Below, in pieces: positions 45,527-53,623 of a stretch of DNA of 64,000 nt. The notes beneath the pieces are model-generated. The model did no database searches. It worked only from the letters and a program-made list of their open reading frames with translations, and was not told the DNA's origin. A program made the position numbers and the translations under genes. Location of the stretch: the NCBI RefSeq assembly GCF_050389805.1, contig NZ_CP130945.1, forward strand, positions 1,240,001 to 1,304,000, in the 5' to 3' direction. Each line of letters opens with the position of its first letter. The stretch's first letter is position 1. The stretch is from Bacillus_BD sp050389805. Lineage in GTDB: Bacteria; Bacillota; Bacilli; Bacillales; Cytobacillaceae.

Positions 45527-45688
45527 GACTGATGGTCAGTCACACAGCCCTGATCGATTTCTCTAAGCGCTGAAGTCCACAGAGAAATCTGATTTCGCCA
45601 ATGGGACCTTTACGAGTAGTTGACCTAAGACTAACCTCTTTTGTATATTCGGACTCTTAAGGTGGGTGTCTAACTGACTGTTAAGAGT
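45527..45688. other. Three-hairpin intergenic segment, candidate structured RNA or repeat
   Basis: In the 412-base gap between yjzD and the yjaU-like gene are three perfect stems in a row: GACTGA/TCAGTC (45527-45541), GATTTCTCT/AGAGAAATC (45556-45589, 16-base loop) and ACTCTTAA/TTAAGAGT (45653-45688, 20-base loop). No gene with a ribosome-binding site is present. Strand and function are unknown. Confidence 0.5.
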
Positions 45689-45841
45689 GGGTTCACTATC
45701 CATTAAAAAGTTTTCTTATTTTTGAAAAGATATTGGACATTTTAGGCTAATCCCTATTCAATTTATTCTTTCCTACATACATTAATCATAGAAGGTACTT
45801 TTTTATCAGCGTTTTATAAATCAGTTAAAGGAGAGTAATCG

Positions 45842-46576
45842 ATGGAGAACCGGAACTTTCAATTGGATACCGAATGGAATGTTATTCATTATCCTGAAAG
45901 ACCTCAAGGTTTCGGTATCCTCATCATTGGGGACGACAGGCATTTTGTTGATTCAAACACAAGCTTCTGGATGCAAAATGAGGGGAAATCATTATTATTA
46001 CAAACACTTTTGGATGCCGGTTATACGGTTTTTTATAGCAATTTGTATGGAAAAAATTGGGGTAGTGAAAAGGCGGTACGATTATCAAAAAGGCTTTATC
46101 AACATGTGATTCGTTCAGAAATTCTGAATGAAAAAATTCATATACTTGCAGAAGGGATGGGTGCACTCGTCACATTGAAACTAATCCGTGAAATGGAAGA
46201 TTGTATCCGTTCTGTCGTTTTACTAAATCCCATTTTATCTTTAAACCATCAGCTAGAGTTAGAAAAGGATCGGAAATTTTTTTATAAAAAGATGGTGAAA
46301 GAGTTATCTGAATCTTTTAATCAAAGTGGTGAACAAATGATTAATAAGATCGCTGAGGTGGATGCACCGTTGAACTCTATTCCTATAATCCCGATGAAAA
46401 TTCTCCAAGTTCTTTCTGATAGTCGGGCATACAAACAATCTCAATTTTTGAATGAATTATCTCTTAAATGGAAAGAGAATAATGTACCGATTTCATTATG
46501 TTATATGGTTCCTGAAAAAAGAACACAAATGTCTTTCCCAATCTTAGAGTTCTTAAAGAAGTACGAAAATATATGA
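45842..46576 (+). CDS. yjaU: Alpha/beta-hydrolase-fold protein lacking the nucleophile (YjaU-like)
   Basis: A 244-residue protein with an alpha/beta hydrolase layout: FGILIIGDD strand and loop, AGYTVFYSNLYGKNWG, then IHILAEGMGALVTLKLI at the elbow. The canonical G-x-S-x-G is A103-E-G105-M-G107, so the nucleophile serine is replaced by glycine. A late HxxD histidine is not obvious either. It is probably a non-catalytic member of the fold. The site between yjzD and fabH fits B. subtilis YjaU. The start has AAAGGAGAG upstream. The function is unknown. Confidence 0.65.
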   Translation: MENRNFQLDTEWNVIHYPERPQGFGILIIGDDRHFVDSNTSFWMQNEGKSLLLQTLLDAGYTVFYSNLYGKNWGSEKAVRLSKRLYQHVIRSEILNEKIHILAEGMGALVTLKLIREMEDCIRSVVLLNPILSLNHQLELEKDRKFFYKKMVKELSESFNQSGEQMINKIAEVDAPLNSIPIIPMKILQVLSDSRAYKQSQFLNELSLKWKENNVPISLCYMVPEKRTQMSFPILEFLKKYENI

Positions 46577-46614
46577 TAAGTCCGTGTAACCTGTTTTCAA
46601 GTGTAAATAATAAG

Positions 46615-46664
46615 CCTCCCTGTGCATATGATGATGGTAGTGAAACCAGCATAGGGAGGTTTTC
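46615..46664 (+). promoter_or_regulatory. Hairpin that hides the ribosome-binding site of the yjaV-like gene
   Basis: CCTCCCTGTGC (46615-46625) pairs with GCATAGGGAGG (46649-46659), 11 bp with one G-T pair and a 23-base loop, followed by TTTTCTT. The right arm contains the AGGGAGG Shine-Dalgarno, seven bases before the ATG at 46667. It may be a terminator for the yjaU-like gene, a translational switch, or both. Confidence 0.65.
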
Positions 46665-46666
46665 TT

Positions 46667-47179
46667 ATGGACAAGGCTGTCATCGTGGGGACTTATGAAT
46701 TTATAGGTTATCACCTTTGTGAAGTTTTATTGCAAGAAGGAATAGAAGTATATGGTGTTCATATTCCAATAAATACTTCTGAGGCAATGGTAGATGATAA
46801 ACGATTATTTATTGGAAGGAATAGTAATTTTATAGAAAAGGATGAAACCTTTTTAGAACACTTACCAAAAGACATGTTTCTTTTTATCGATTTCTATAGT
46901 TTTTATGTGAATAGTAGAGAAAAAATTTTGTTGGAAAAGATAAAGCCCTATTTTGAAAAAAATCATCATTATCGTTCGGCGGTCATTATGCCTATTCAAA
47001 AATTTGATCTAGAGAACGATAATGATGATGAGAAAAGGGAAAAACAGAAGGGGATTTATCATTTTTATTTACCTGCTTATGAAGAAATGATTCGTTCTGG
47101 CGATAGAGAATGTATTGAAAATGTAATTGAAGCCATTGTACAGATCATAGAGGAGAAAAGAAAAAACAGAAAAGGCTGA
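46667..47179 (+). CDS. yjaV: YjaV-like protein with a degenerate Rossmann N terminus
   Basis: A 170-residue protein. The start AVIVGTYEFIGYHLCEVLLQ and EGIEVYGVHIP recall the first strand-helix-strand of NAD-dependent epimerases (TGxxGFIGxxL), but the glycine motif is incomplete and the protein is about half the length of an epimerase. A charged stretch EKREKQKG lies near residue 125. Its position after the yjaU-like gene suggests YjaV. Binding of a nucleotide is possible but unproven. Its ribosome-binding site lies in a hairpin. A terminator follows. Confidence 0.6.
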   Translation: MDKAVIVGTYEFIGYHLCEVLLQEGIEVYGVHIPINTSEAMVDDKRLFIGRNSNFIEKDETFLEHLPKDMFLFIDFYSFYVNSREKILLEKIKPYFEKNHHYRSAVIMPIQKFDLENDNDDEKREKQKGIYHFYLPAYEEMIRSGDRECIENVIEAIVQIIEEKRKNRKG

Positions 47180-47208
47180 CCGATTTAAAGAAATGGTCAG
47201 CTCTTTTT
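47175..47208. terminator. Terminator between yjaV-like gene and 47211-47534
   Basis: GCTGACC pairs with GGTCAGC across a 13-base loop, followed by TCTTTTTG. It lies between convergent genes. Confidence 0.75.
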
Positions 47209-47210
47209 GT

Positions 47211-47534
47211 TTATTTTTTAAATTTTTGAAGGTAAGGGGAGACTTTTTTCCATAGAGGTTTTAATTCTTGCGTCGTTTCAAGGAATAAATCTACATTTTC
47301 CATGAGTTTTTCTGTATCAATTTGACTCAAAAAATCATCTATGGTATTTTTCTCCTTATCTTGGGATTTATTTTTAATCGGTTTCCCAAACAACCAATCA
47401 TAGCTATCTCTGCTTTTAGATCTTTCGTCTTTTTCTCCTATGTCATCCTTAACTTTACGCTTACCAAACATAAAAGATGCAAACGGATCTTCCTCATGTT
47501 TGGATTTAGATTCCTTTTTTTCTTCGTGCTCCAT
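47211..47534 (-). CDS. Hypothetical charged soluble protein
   Basis: A 107-residue protein that is very rich in Lys, Glu, Asp and Ser. Two similar FG-containing stretches occur, FASFMFGKRK (about 18-28) and YDWLFGKPIK (about 45-54). The C-terminal third, DFLSQIDTEKLMENVDLFLE and KPLWKKVSPYLQKFKK, is amphipathic and helical. AGGAGGA lies five bases before the ATG. I do not recognise the family. In B. subtilis med and comZ occupy the space before fabH, and neither is found here. Confidence 0.65.
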   Translation of the reverse strand: MEHEEKKESKSKHEEDPFASFMFGKRKVKDDIGEKDERSKSRDSYDWLFGKPIKNKSQDKEKNTIDDFLSQIDTEKLMENVDLFLETTQELKPLWKKVSPYLQKFKK

Positions 47535-47674
47535 CTTAATCCTCCTCTTCCTTGATTTTTGAAAGTTTTAAAGTGCCTTCTATATATAAAATATGAAAAA
47601 AGCTCAAAAGTGCATGGACTTTAGGGCTAATCAAGAATTTCTTATACGAAGGTTCTTTTCATTCTGATCAACAT

Positions 47675-47703
47675 TTGATAAAATTAGTACCAAGTCATAA
47701 TAT
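47675..47703 (+). promoter_or_regulatory. fabH promoter with FapR operator
   Basis: TTGATA (47675-47680), 17-base spacer, TAATAT (47698-47703). TTAGTACCAAGTCATAAT (47684-47701) closely fits the FapR box (TTAGTACC...TAAT) and fills the spacer and -10, the classical layout for FapR repression relieved by malonyl-CoA. Confidence 0.75.
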
Positions 47704-47797
47704 TTGATAACAAAGGTGAATCAATAATTAATGCATTATTAGGCAAAATAAATGAGGTTATAGGGAACTTTAATCATGATATAAAGGAGTGTTCATG

Positions 47798-48730
47798 ATG
47801 AACGCAGGAATATTAGGAGTTGGGAAATTCGTACCCGAAAAAATTGTGACAAATCTTGATTTAGAAAAAATAGTGGATACCAATGATGAATGGATCCGTA
47901 CAAGAACGGGTATTGAAGAACGTAGAATTGCCGATGACAACACGGATTCATCCCATATGGCCTATGAGGCTGCTGTTATAGCCTTAAAAGATGCAAATAT
48001 TAAAGCAGAAGAGCTTGATATGATTTTAGTAGCAACCGTAACACCTGATCATCCATTTCCATCTGTGTCTTGCATGCTACAAGAACGTTTAGGAGCTAAG
48101 AAAGCAGCTGCTATGGATGTAAGTGCAGCCTGTGCGGGATTTATGTATGGAATGATCACAGCAAAACAGTTTATTGAAAGTGGTGCTTATAAAAACATCC
48201 TTGTTGTCGGTACGGAAAAGCTTTCTAAAATTACGGACTGGAATGATCGGAATACGGCTGTTTTATTTGGTGATGGTGCAGGTGCTGTTGTCATGGGAAG
48301 TGTTTCCGAAGGTCGTGGAATTCTATCATTTGAGTTAGGAGCAGATGGTACGGGTGCCAAACACTTATACCAAGATGAATATATCATTATGAATGGTCGA
48401 GAAGTATTTAAGTTTGCTGTTCGACAAATGGCTGATAGCTCTGTACATGTGATTGAACAAGCTGGTCTAACAAAAGATGATGTTGATTTCTTAATTCCGC
48501 ATCAAGCCAATATTCGAATTATGGAAGCGTCAAGACAAAGATTAGATTTGCCTGAGGAAAAAATGGCTAAAACGATTAAAAAGTATGGAAATACCTCTTC
48601 GGCTTCCATTCCGATTGCGATGGCGGAGGAATTAGAAGCAGGAAAAATAAAAGATGACGATGTGGTCGTAATGGTAGGATTTGGCGGCGGTTTGACATGG
48701 GGCGCTATTTGTATGCGCTGGGGACGCTAA
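47798..48730 (+). CDS. fabH: 3-oxoacyl-ACP synthase III FabH
   Basis: A 310-residue enzyme that starts each fatty acid by condensing acyl-CoA with malonyl-ACP; in Bacillus it prefers branched primers. The catalytic triad is visible: Cys112 in SAACAGFMYG, His in IPHQANIRIM and Asn in YGNTSSAS. Two adjacent ATGs (47795, 47798) exist; the second is eight bases from AAGGAG and gives MNAGILGVGK. The syntenic place is that of fabHA. It is transcribed with fabF, 38 bases downstream, from a FapR-controlled promoter. Confidence 0.95.
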   Translation: MNAGILGVGKFVPEKIVTNLDLEKIVDTNDEWIRTRTGIEERRIADDNTDSSHMAYEAAVIALKDANIKAEELDMILVATVTPDHPFPSVSCMLQERLGAKKAAAMDVSAACAGFMYGMITAKQFIESGAYKNILVVGTEKLSKITDWNDRNTAVLFGDGAGAVVMGSVSEGRGILSFELGADGTGAKHLYQDEYIIMNGREVFKFAVRQMADSSVHVIEQAGLTKDDVDFLIPHQANIRIMEASRQRLDLPEEKMAKTIKKYGNTSSASIPIAMAEELEAGKIKDDDVVVMVGFGGGLTWGAICMRWGR

Positions 48731-48768
48731 AATATTCGTGATAAAGCAAACATAAGGAGATGTTAACA

Positions 48769-50007
48769 ATGGAAAAACGTCGAGTTGTTGTAACCGGTAT
48801 TGGAGCCGTAACACCTCTTGGACTTGATACGGAAACGACTTGGAATAATCTGATTGCTGGGGTATCGGGAATTGGACCTTTAACCCGTGTGAACGCGGAT
48901 GATTTCCCAGCAAAGGTAGCAGCAGAAGTAAAGGATTTTGATCCTGGTGAATTTATGGAGAAAAAAGATGCTAGAAAGATGGATCGGTTTACTCAATTTG
49001 CAGTAGCTGCCTCTCTTATGGCTGTGAAAGATAGCGGTCTTGATATTAACGAGGAAATTGCTGATCGAGTCGGTGTTTGGATCGGTTCAGGAATCGGTGG
49101 GATGGAGACTTTCGAAAATCAGTACCAAAACTTTATAAATAAAGGGTATCGACGAGTAAGTCCATTCTTTGTTCCGATGCTTATTCCTGACATGGCTGCT
49201 GGACAAGTATCAATCACTCTAGGTGCTAGAGGGGTAAATTCTTGTACGGTGACAGCATGTGCAACAGGAACTAATTCTATTGGAGATGCATTCAAAGTGA
49301 TCCAACGTGGAGATGCCGTTGCCATGATTACAGGTGGTGCCGAAGCACCGATTACGAACATGTCTATTGCAGGCTTTTGTGCCAATACGGCATTAAGTAC
49401 AAATCCAGATCCAAAGACAGCATGTCGACCATTTGATACAGATCGTGATGGCTTTATCATTGGTGAGGGTGCAGGGATAGTTGTATTAGAGGATTTAGAG
49501 CATGCTTTAGCACGGGGTGCCCATATCTATGCTGAAATTGTTGGATATGGCTCAACAGGAGATGCTTATCATATTACAGCACCAGCTCCGGCAGGTGAGG
49601 GTGGTGCGCGAGCAATGAAAATGGCTATTAATGATGCAGGACTGGCTCCAGAGGAAATTGATTATATAAACGCGCATGGAACAAGTACAGCTTATAATGA
49701 TAAATTTGAAACAGCGGCAATTAAAGCAGTATTTTCCGACTATGCTTACAAACTTCAGATCAGTTCAACAAAATCGATGACAGGTCATTTATTAGGTGCA
49801 GCAGGTGGAGTGGAAGCGATAATTTCAGTATTAGCTTTACAGGAAGGAATCATTCCGCCGACCATCAATTATCAAACGCCAGATCCTGAATGTGATCTAG
49901 ATTACGTTCCAAATGAAGCAAGAAAAACAGACATTAATACAGCCCTAAGTAATTCACTTGGATTTGGCGGACATAATGCGACCATTATATTTAAAAAATA
50001 TCAATAA
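48769..50007 (+). CDS. fabF: 3-oxoacyl-ACP synthase II FabF
   Basis: A 412-residue ketosynthase that elongates acyl-ACP. Catalytic Cys164 is in VTACATGTNS, and the two histidines are in INAHGTSTAYND and SMTGHLLGAAGG. AAGGAGAT lies seven bases before 48769; three extra upstream codons are not needed. Second gene of the fabH-fabF unit. Its C terminus SNSLGFGGHNATIIFKKY is typical. A perfect terminator hairpin follows at once. It is the usual target of cerulenin and platensimycin in this group. Confidence 0.96.
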   Translation: MEKRRVVVTGIGAVTPLGLDTETTWNNLIAGVSGIGPLTRVNADDFPAKVAAEVKDFDPGEFMEKKDARKMDRFTQFAVAASLMAVKDSGLDINEEIADRVGVWIGSGIGGMETFENQYQNFINKGYRRVSPFFVPMLIPDMAAGQVSITLGARGVNSCTVTACATGTNSIGDAFKVIQRGDAVAMITGGAEAPITNMSIAGFCANTALSTNPDPKTACRPFDTDRDGFIIGEGAGIVVLEDLEHALARGAHIYAEIVGYGSTGDAYHITAPAPAGEGGARAMKMAINDAGLAPEEIDYINAHGTSTAYNDKFETAAIKAVFSDYAYKLQISSTKSMTGHLLGAAGGVEAIISVLALQEGIIPPTINYQTPDPECDLDYVPNEARKTDINTALSNSLGFGGHNATIIFKKYQ

Positions 50008-50010
50008 GGA

Positions 50011-50040
50011 AAAAACAGACTAGTTTCTAGTCTGTTTTTT
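50011..50040 (+). terminator. Intrinsic terminator after fabF
   Basis: AAAAACAGACTAG pairs with CTAGTCTGTTTTT around TTT, ending in a T run. Confidence 0.9.
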
Positions 50041-50049
50041 ATATCCATA

Positions 50050-50099
50050 TAATAATGATTATAAGCTGAAATTGACTTTAATCAAAAAAAGGTTATAAT
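50050..50099 (+). promoter_or_regulatory. PerR-type box and promoter of the Fur-family gene
   Basis: TAATAATGATTATAA (50050-50064) matches the PerR box TTATAATNATTATAA in all but one fixed position. It lies just upstream of a promoter TTGACT (50072-50077), 16-base spacer, TATAAT (50094-50099). Self-regulation by the downstream regulator is likely. Confidence 0.65.
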
Positions 50100-50191
50100 A
50101 AAGTTATATAAAGAACACAAATAAAATATTAGGGTACTTTAACATTTTCATAAATCATAAATTATTCTAATTAGAAAGTTGTGGGTGTAAC

Positions 50192-50626
50192 ATGGAGAGA
50201 GTAATCGAAAAGTTAAAAAAAGAGAATATTCGCATTACACCACAAAGACAAGAAATGATTTCGATTTTAAAGGGAACGAAACAACATTTTACAGCAGAGG
50301 ATATTTATAAACAACTAATTACACAATTTCCATCTGTTAGTATTGCAACCGTATACAATAATTTAAAACTTTTTGTGAGTTTGGGGTTAGTTCATGAGCT
50401 GCAATTTGGAGAAGGATTAAGTAAATTTGAGTGGATTGAAAATGATCATTACCACATTATATGTTCTTCTTGTGGTAAAATAGAGGATTTTTATTATCCG
50501 CAATTAAAGGAAGTAGAATCTTTTGCTCAAGATCTGTCCAAATTTAAGATAAAAAATCATCATTTATTGTTTTATGGACTTTGCCAAGAGTGTAGTGAAA
50601 AGGAAAATGAAGAAGAATCGAATTAA
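50192..50626 (+). CDS. PerR-like Fur-family metal-dependent repressor
   Basis: A 144-residue Fur-family regulator: winged helix (RITPQRQEMISIL; SIATVYNNLKLF) and a metal-binding dimer domain. Cysteines 91, 94, 131 and 134 form the structural zinc site (CSSCGKI, CQEC). Regulatory-site positions by analogy with PerR are His32, Glu80, His86, His88 and Asp99. Four match PerR; position 80 is Glu where PerR has Asp. Sequence around DHYHIICSSCGKIEDF is nearer PerR than Fur or Zur. It may sense peroxide, or a metal. A PerR-type box precedes it. Whether it is the main PerR or a paralogue cannot be told here. Confidence 0.8.
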   Translation: MERVIEKLKKENIRITPQRQEMISILKGTKQHFTAEDIYKQLITQFPSVSIATVYNNLKLFVSLGLVHELQFGEGLSKFEWIENDHYHIICSSCGKIEDFYYPQLKEVESFAQDLSKFKIKNHHLLFYGLCQECSEKENEEESN

Positions 50627-50630
50627 TCTC

Positions 50631-50660
50631 CACATCCAATCTATTGGATGTGTTTTTTTT
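50631..50660 (+). terminator. Intrinsic terminator after the Fur-family gene
   Basis: CACATCCAAT pairs with ATTGGATGTG (2-base spacer in the perfect palindrome), followed by TTTTTTTT. Confidence 0.88.
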
Positions 50661-50709
50661 GTGAACAAGAGTGAAATTCTCCCATAGATTATGGTAGGGA
50701 GGGGTGGTC

Positions 50710-51480
50710 GTGGGAATTGAAAGAACAGATAAGTGGTTAGATGAAAATTTCGATCAACCTATTAAACTAATAAAAGAGCAAGTTTTGTCATCTCGGGTAG
50801 AAGATGAACGAAAATTATATAACTATTTACGGTCGTTTGGAATGTATAGTCCGAATTTAAAATCGAAAGAAATAGTTGAAAGTCTAAAAAAACATAACTA
50901 TTGGACTAAGGCTTCACAGATTTTTAATCGGTATAAGAAGGGTTGGAAAGGCCCAGATATACCGATATATATCTTCCCTATTCATGAAGGGATAGACGAA
51001 GCAGTGTCAGGCGTTTCTTTTAAGAATAAAATGTTTTTGTTTTTATCCCCTTTAAAGGATATAAAGGAATTAGAATCTTTGATTGTACATGAATATCATC
51101 ATGTATGTCGTTTAAACCAAGGCACCAAGGTTGTTCATGAATATACAGTACTAGATTCAATCATCATGGAAGGTTTTGCTGAATTTGCTGTGACCAAAAA
51201 TTGTGGTGAAAAATATAATGCTCATTGGATTCGCCGTTTTTCAGACGATCAACTTGAAAAGTTTTATCATCGATTCTTAAAAGAACACCTTCGAGCAAAA
51301 AGAACGGATAAAATTCATGACAGATTGATTTTTGGAAAAGGTTTCTATCCTAAATTATTAGGATATTCAGTTGGGTATTGGCTTGTCAAAAAAGCCAGTC
51401 AGAAACAAGATTTTTCAATAAACGAAACCTTTTCCATTCAATCAGAGGAAATTCTAAAAATACTTGGACTAAATACATGA
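50710..51480 (+). CDS. yjaZ: DUF2268 zinc-protease-like protein (YjaZ)
   Basis: A protein of about 256 residues with the gluzincin-type motif HEYHHVCR near residue 130 (HExxH) and a second glutamate in IIMEGFAEFAV, the arrangement expected of a zinc metallopeptidase. It matches DUF2268, as in B. subtilis YjaZ, which also lies between fabF and yjbA. No signal peptide is seen, so it probably acts in the cytoplasm. The GTG at 50710 lies six bases after GGGAGGGG; a GTG at 50704 is also open. The substrate is unknown. Confidence 0.85.
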   Translation: MGIERTDKWLDENFDQPIKLIKEQVLSSRVEDERKLYNYLRSFGMYSPNLKSKEIVESLKKHNYWTKASQIFNRYKKGWKGPDIPIYIFPIHEGIDEAVSGVSFKNKMFLFLSPLKDIKELESLIVHEYHHVCRLNQGTKVVHEYTVLDSIIMEGFAEFAVTKNCGEKYNAHWIRRFSDDQLEKFYHRFLKEHLRAKRTDKIHDRLIFGKGFYPKLLGYSVGYWLVKKASQKQDFSINETFSIQSEEILKILGLNT

Positions 51481-51604
51481 AAGCTAAGTGATTAAAGTAA
51501 TACTATCAATAAAAAATTGGTTGTTATCCTCCACTTCAGGAATATTTTAACTGTTATCTGCCTATACTGAATGACAAATAGTTAGCTGAAGTGAGGGGTA
51601 TAAA

Positions 51605-52354
51605 ATGATGTATCTTCATGATGTTTGGGTAAATTGGTTTGAAGGGGAAGAGAACGGTTATAATGTTTGCCATTTTCATGAATGGCGTAAAGATGACAGC
51701 GTAGAGTTACTCGACCAAGTACCGTTATTAAAAGTAGACCCTATTCTTTATAACTACATTGAAAATGATTTATCAGAGTTACCACAGCAATTATTAGATG
51801 ATGTTTTTCAAAAGGCTTACTTGCGAAAAAATCACGAGCGAGCTCAATTGGAATATTGTTTCGTGGTTTCAGATGGCGTCGGAATTTTAGCCGTAGATAC
51901 AATTGGTTATAATATTCCAATTCGAAAAAGTAGGTTGATTCCACGTCAAGAACAGTTAGCCTTTGAAATGTTAGAAAATCAGGAAGTCATTCCTTATTCG
52001 TTTAATCCATCTTCAACGGTTCATAAAGAATTCCATATTTTAGCACCAGAGCCAGAATTAATGAATGGTCTTACACGAAAAGAAAGGCAATTAAAGCAGC
52101 TTTTATTCATGGCATTAGATCAATTATATACGTCACAGAATGTTGCGGAAATTCGTTATTGGTATACTGAATGGAGTCCAGATCAATACGAAGAGATCCA
52201 AATGCTTGAAATGGAAACAGCTTGGCAGCAATTATTCGAAAGTATCAAGTATGGCTGGACAAATAAACATGAACAATTCTGCGAGAATTTGATTAAAGGA
52301 CAGCCATTCTTTGAAAAACTATGGGATATGGAACAAGGACACAAAGTTAATTAA
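51605..52354 (+). CDS. yjbA: YjbA-family protein (UPF0736/DUF3603)
   Basis: A 249-residue soluble protein. The start MMYLHDVWVNWFEGEENGYN and the central PLIPRQEQLAFEMLENQEV-like segment (here RLIPRQEQLAFEML) are characteristic of YjbA. It is conserved in Bacillus immediately before trpS, which here is convergent as in other Bacillaceae. The ending GQPFFEKLWDMEQGHKVN is also family-like. GTGAGGGG precedes the ATG. The function is not established. A short family B repeat and a terminator follow. Confidence 0.88.
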   Translation: MMYLHDVWVNWFEGEENGYNVCHFHEWRKDDSVELLDQVPLLKVDPILYNYIENDLSELPQQLLDDVFQKAYLRKNHERAQLEYCFVVSDGVGILAVDTIGYNIPIRKSRLIPRQEQLAFEMLENQEVIPYSFNPSSTVHKEFHILAPEPELMNGLTRKERQLKQLLFMALDQLYTSQNVAEIRYWYTEWSPDQYEEIQMLEMETAWQQLFESIKYGWTNKHEQFCENLIKGQPFFEKLWDMEQGHKVN

Positions 52355-52359
52355 TTAGA

Positions 52360-52411
52360 AAAAAGCGGCAGCGTCTGTTTATCCCCGAGGGGTAAGCGCT
52401 GGAGTTAGAAA
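52360..52411. repeat. Dispersed intergenic repeat, family B, short inverted copy
   Basis: Read on the minus strand it runs TCTAACTCCAGCGCTTACCC then CTCGGGGATAAACAG and ends GCTGCCGCTTTTTT. Both ends match the family B ends (CTAGCTCCAGCGCC and CCGCTTTTCG), but the centre is short. It lies between convergent yjbA and trpS. Confidence 0.7.
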
Positions 52412-52415
52412 AAAG

Positions 52416-52447
52416 AAAGGAGCTGAAATGATTTCAGCTCCTTTTTT
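52416..52447. terminator. Bidirectional terminator between yjbA and trpS
   Basis: AAAGGAGCTGAAAT and ATTTCAGCTCCTTT form a 14-bp palindrome with a T run on the plus side. Confidence 0.85.
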
Positions 52448-52458
52448 AGGCTTGTTCC

Positions 52459-53451
52459 TTATTTTCTTTTCTTTCTACCTAGTCCCATCGCATTTTCCAT
52501 TTTCTTAAGCATTTTTGATGCCACTTCATTTGCTTTTTCTGCACCTTTATCAAGAATGTCATCTAATTCTTGAGATTCCATTAATTCAGTATATCGCTTT
52601 TGAATCGGAGCGAGTGCATCAATGACTACTTGTGCTAGATCTCCTTTAAAGGCACCATATCCTTTTCCTTCGTACATCGTTTCTAATTCCTCTATTGATT
52701 TCCCAGAGAGAATCGAATAAATGGACATCAGATTGGATACACCTGGTTTATTTTCTACATCATATTTTACGACGCCATCTGAGTCAGTCACAGCACTTTT
52801 AATTTTCTTTTCAATTTGTTTAGGCTCATCAAGCATGGAGATAAAGCCCTTCTGATTTGGATCAGACTTGCTCATTTTCTTTGTTGGATCTTGTAGGGAC
52901 ATAATCCGTGCTCCCACTTTTGGGATGCGTGGTTCAGGAATTGTAAAAATTTCTGCATATTTTTTATTAAATCGTTGGGCTAGATCTCTTGTTAATTCCA
53001 AATGTTGCTTTTGATCTTCACCGACTGGAACAAGGTCTGCACCATATAACAATATATCAGCAACCATTAAAGGCGGATAGGTTAATAATGCAGCTGAAAC
53101 AGCCTCTTTCCCAGCGGATTTGTCTTTAAATTGTGTCATACGTTCAAGTTCGCCAATATAAGTAATACATTGCATAATCCAAGCTGCCTGAGCATGTGCC
53201 GGAACCTCTGATTGAATAAATAATGTTGCTTTATTTGGATCGAGTCCAACAGCTAAATAAAGGGCTGCTAAAGAGCGAATGTTTTTTCTAAGTACTTGTG
53301 GTTCTTGAGGAACCGTTATGGCATGTTCATCTACAATACAAAAATAGCAATTGAATTCATCCTGTAACTCAACAAATTGTTTTAATGCACCGATATAGTT
53401 CCCAAGGGTAATGGTTCCACTTGGTTGGATACCAGAAAAAATTGTTTTCAT
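52459..53451 (-). CDS. trpS: Tryptophanyl-tRNA synthetase TrpS
   Basis: A 330-residue class I synthetase. The HIGH-like site is SGIQPSGTITLGNYIGA, and the KMSKS loop is TKKMSKSDPNQKG. The substrate-binding VPVGEDQKQHLELTRDLA stretch is also present. GGAGG lies eight bases before 53451; the frame runs upstream into the leader and is not used. Length equals B. subtilis TrpS. The leader holds a degenerate T-box and terminator (see 53496-53551). It is monocistronic. Confidence 0.96.
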   Translation of the reverse strand: MKTIFSGIQPSGTITLGNYIGALKQFVELQDEFNCYFCIVDEHAITVPQEPQVLRKNIRSLAALYLAVGLDPNKATLFIQSEVPAHAQAAWIMQCITYIGELERMTQFKDKSAGKEAVSAALLTYPPLMVADILLYGADLVPVGEDQKQHLELTRDLAQRFNKKYAEIFTIPEPRIPKVGARIMSLQDPTKKMSKSDPNQKGFISMLDEPKQIEKKIKSAVTDSDGVVKYDVENKPGVSNLMSIYSILSGKSIEELETMYEGKGYGAFKGDLAQVVIDALAPIQKRYTELMESQELDDILDKGAEKANEVASKMLKKMENAMGLGRKKRK

Positions 53452-53495
53452 TGTTTTTCCTCCATTATGTCTTCTATATATTGATACAGATTCAC

Positions 53496-53551
53496 AAAAA
53501 AAACCATTCATTCCCATAAGATAGGGACGAATGGTCCGCGAATTTACCCCT
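53496..53551 (-). promoter_or_regulatory. trpS leader terminator with a degenerate T-box
   Basis: On the minus strand AGGGGTAAATTCGCGG precedes ACCATTCGTCCC, which pairs with GGGAATGAATGGT and a run of eight T. It resembles a T-box (AGGGTGGNACCGCG, then CGTCCCT) and its terminator, but the TGGN tRNA-binding core is missing and only about 70 bases remain before the upstream gene, too few for a specifier stem I. Confidence 0.5.
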
Positions 53552-53623
53552 ATTCTTTTTAAAGAGCTACTATAGTATGTATATTAACTATAAAATAGCT
53601 TAATTTGTTGAAAAAATCAAGTT

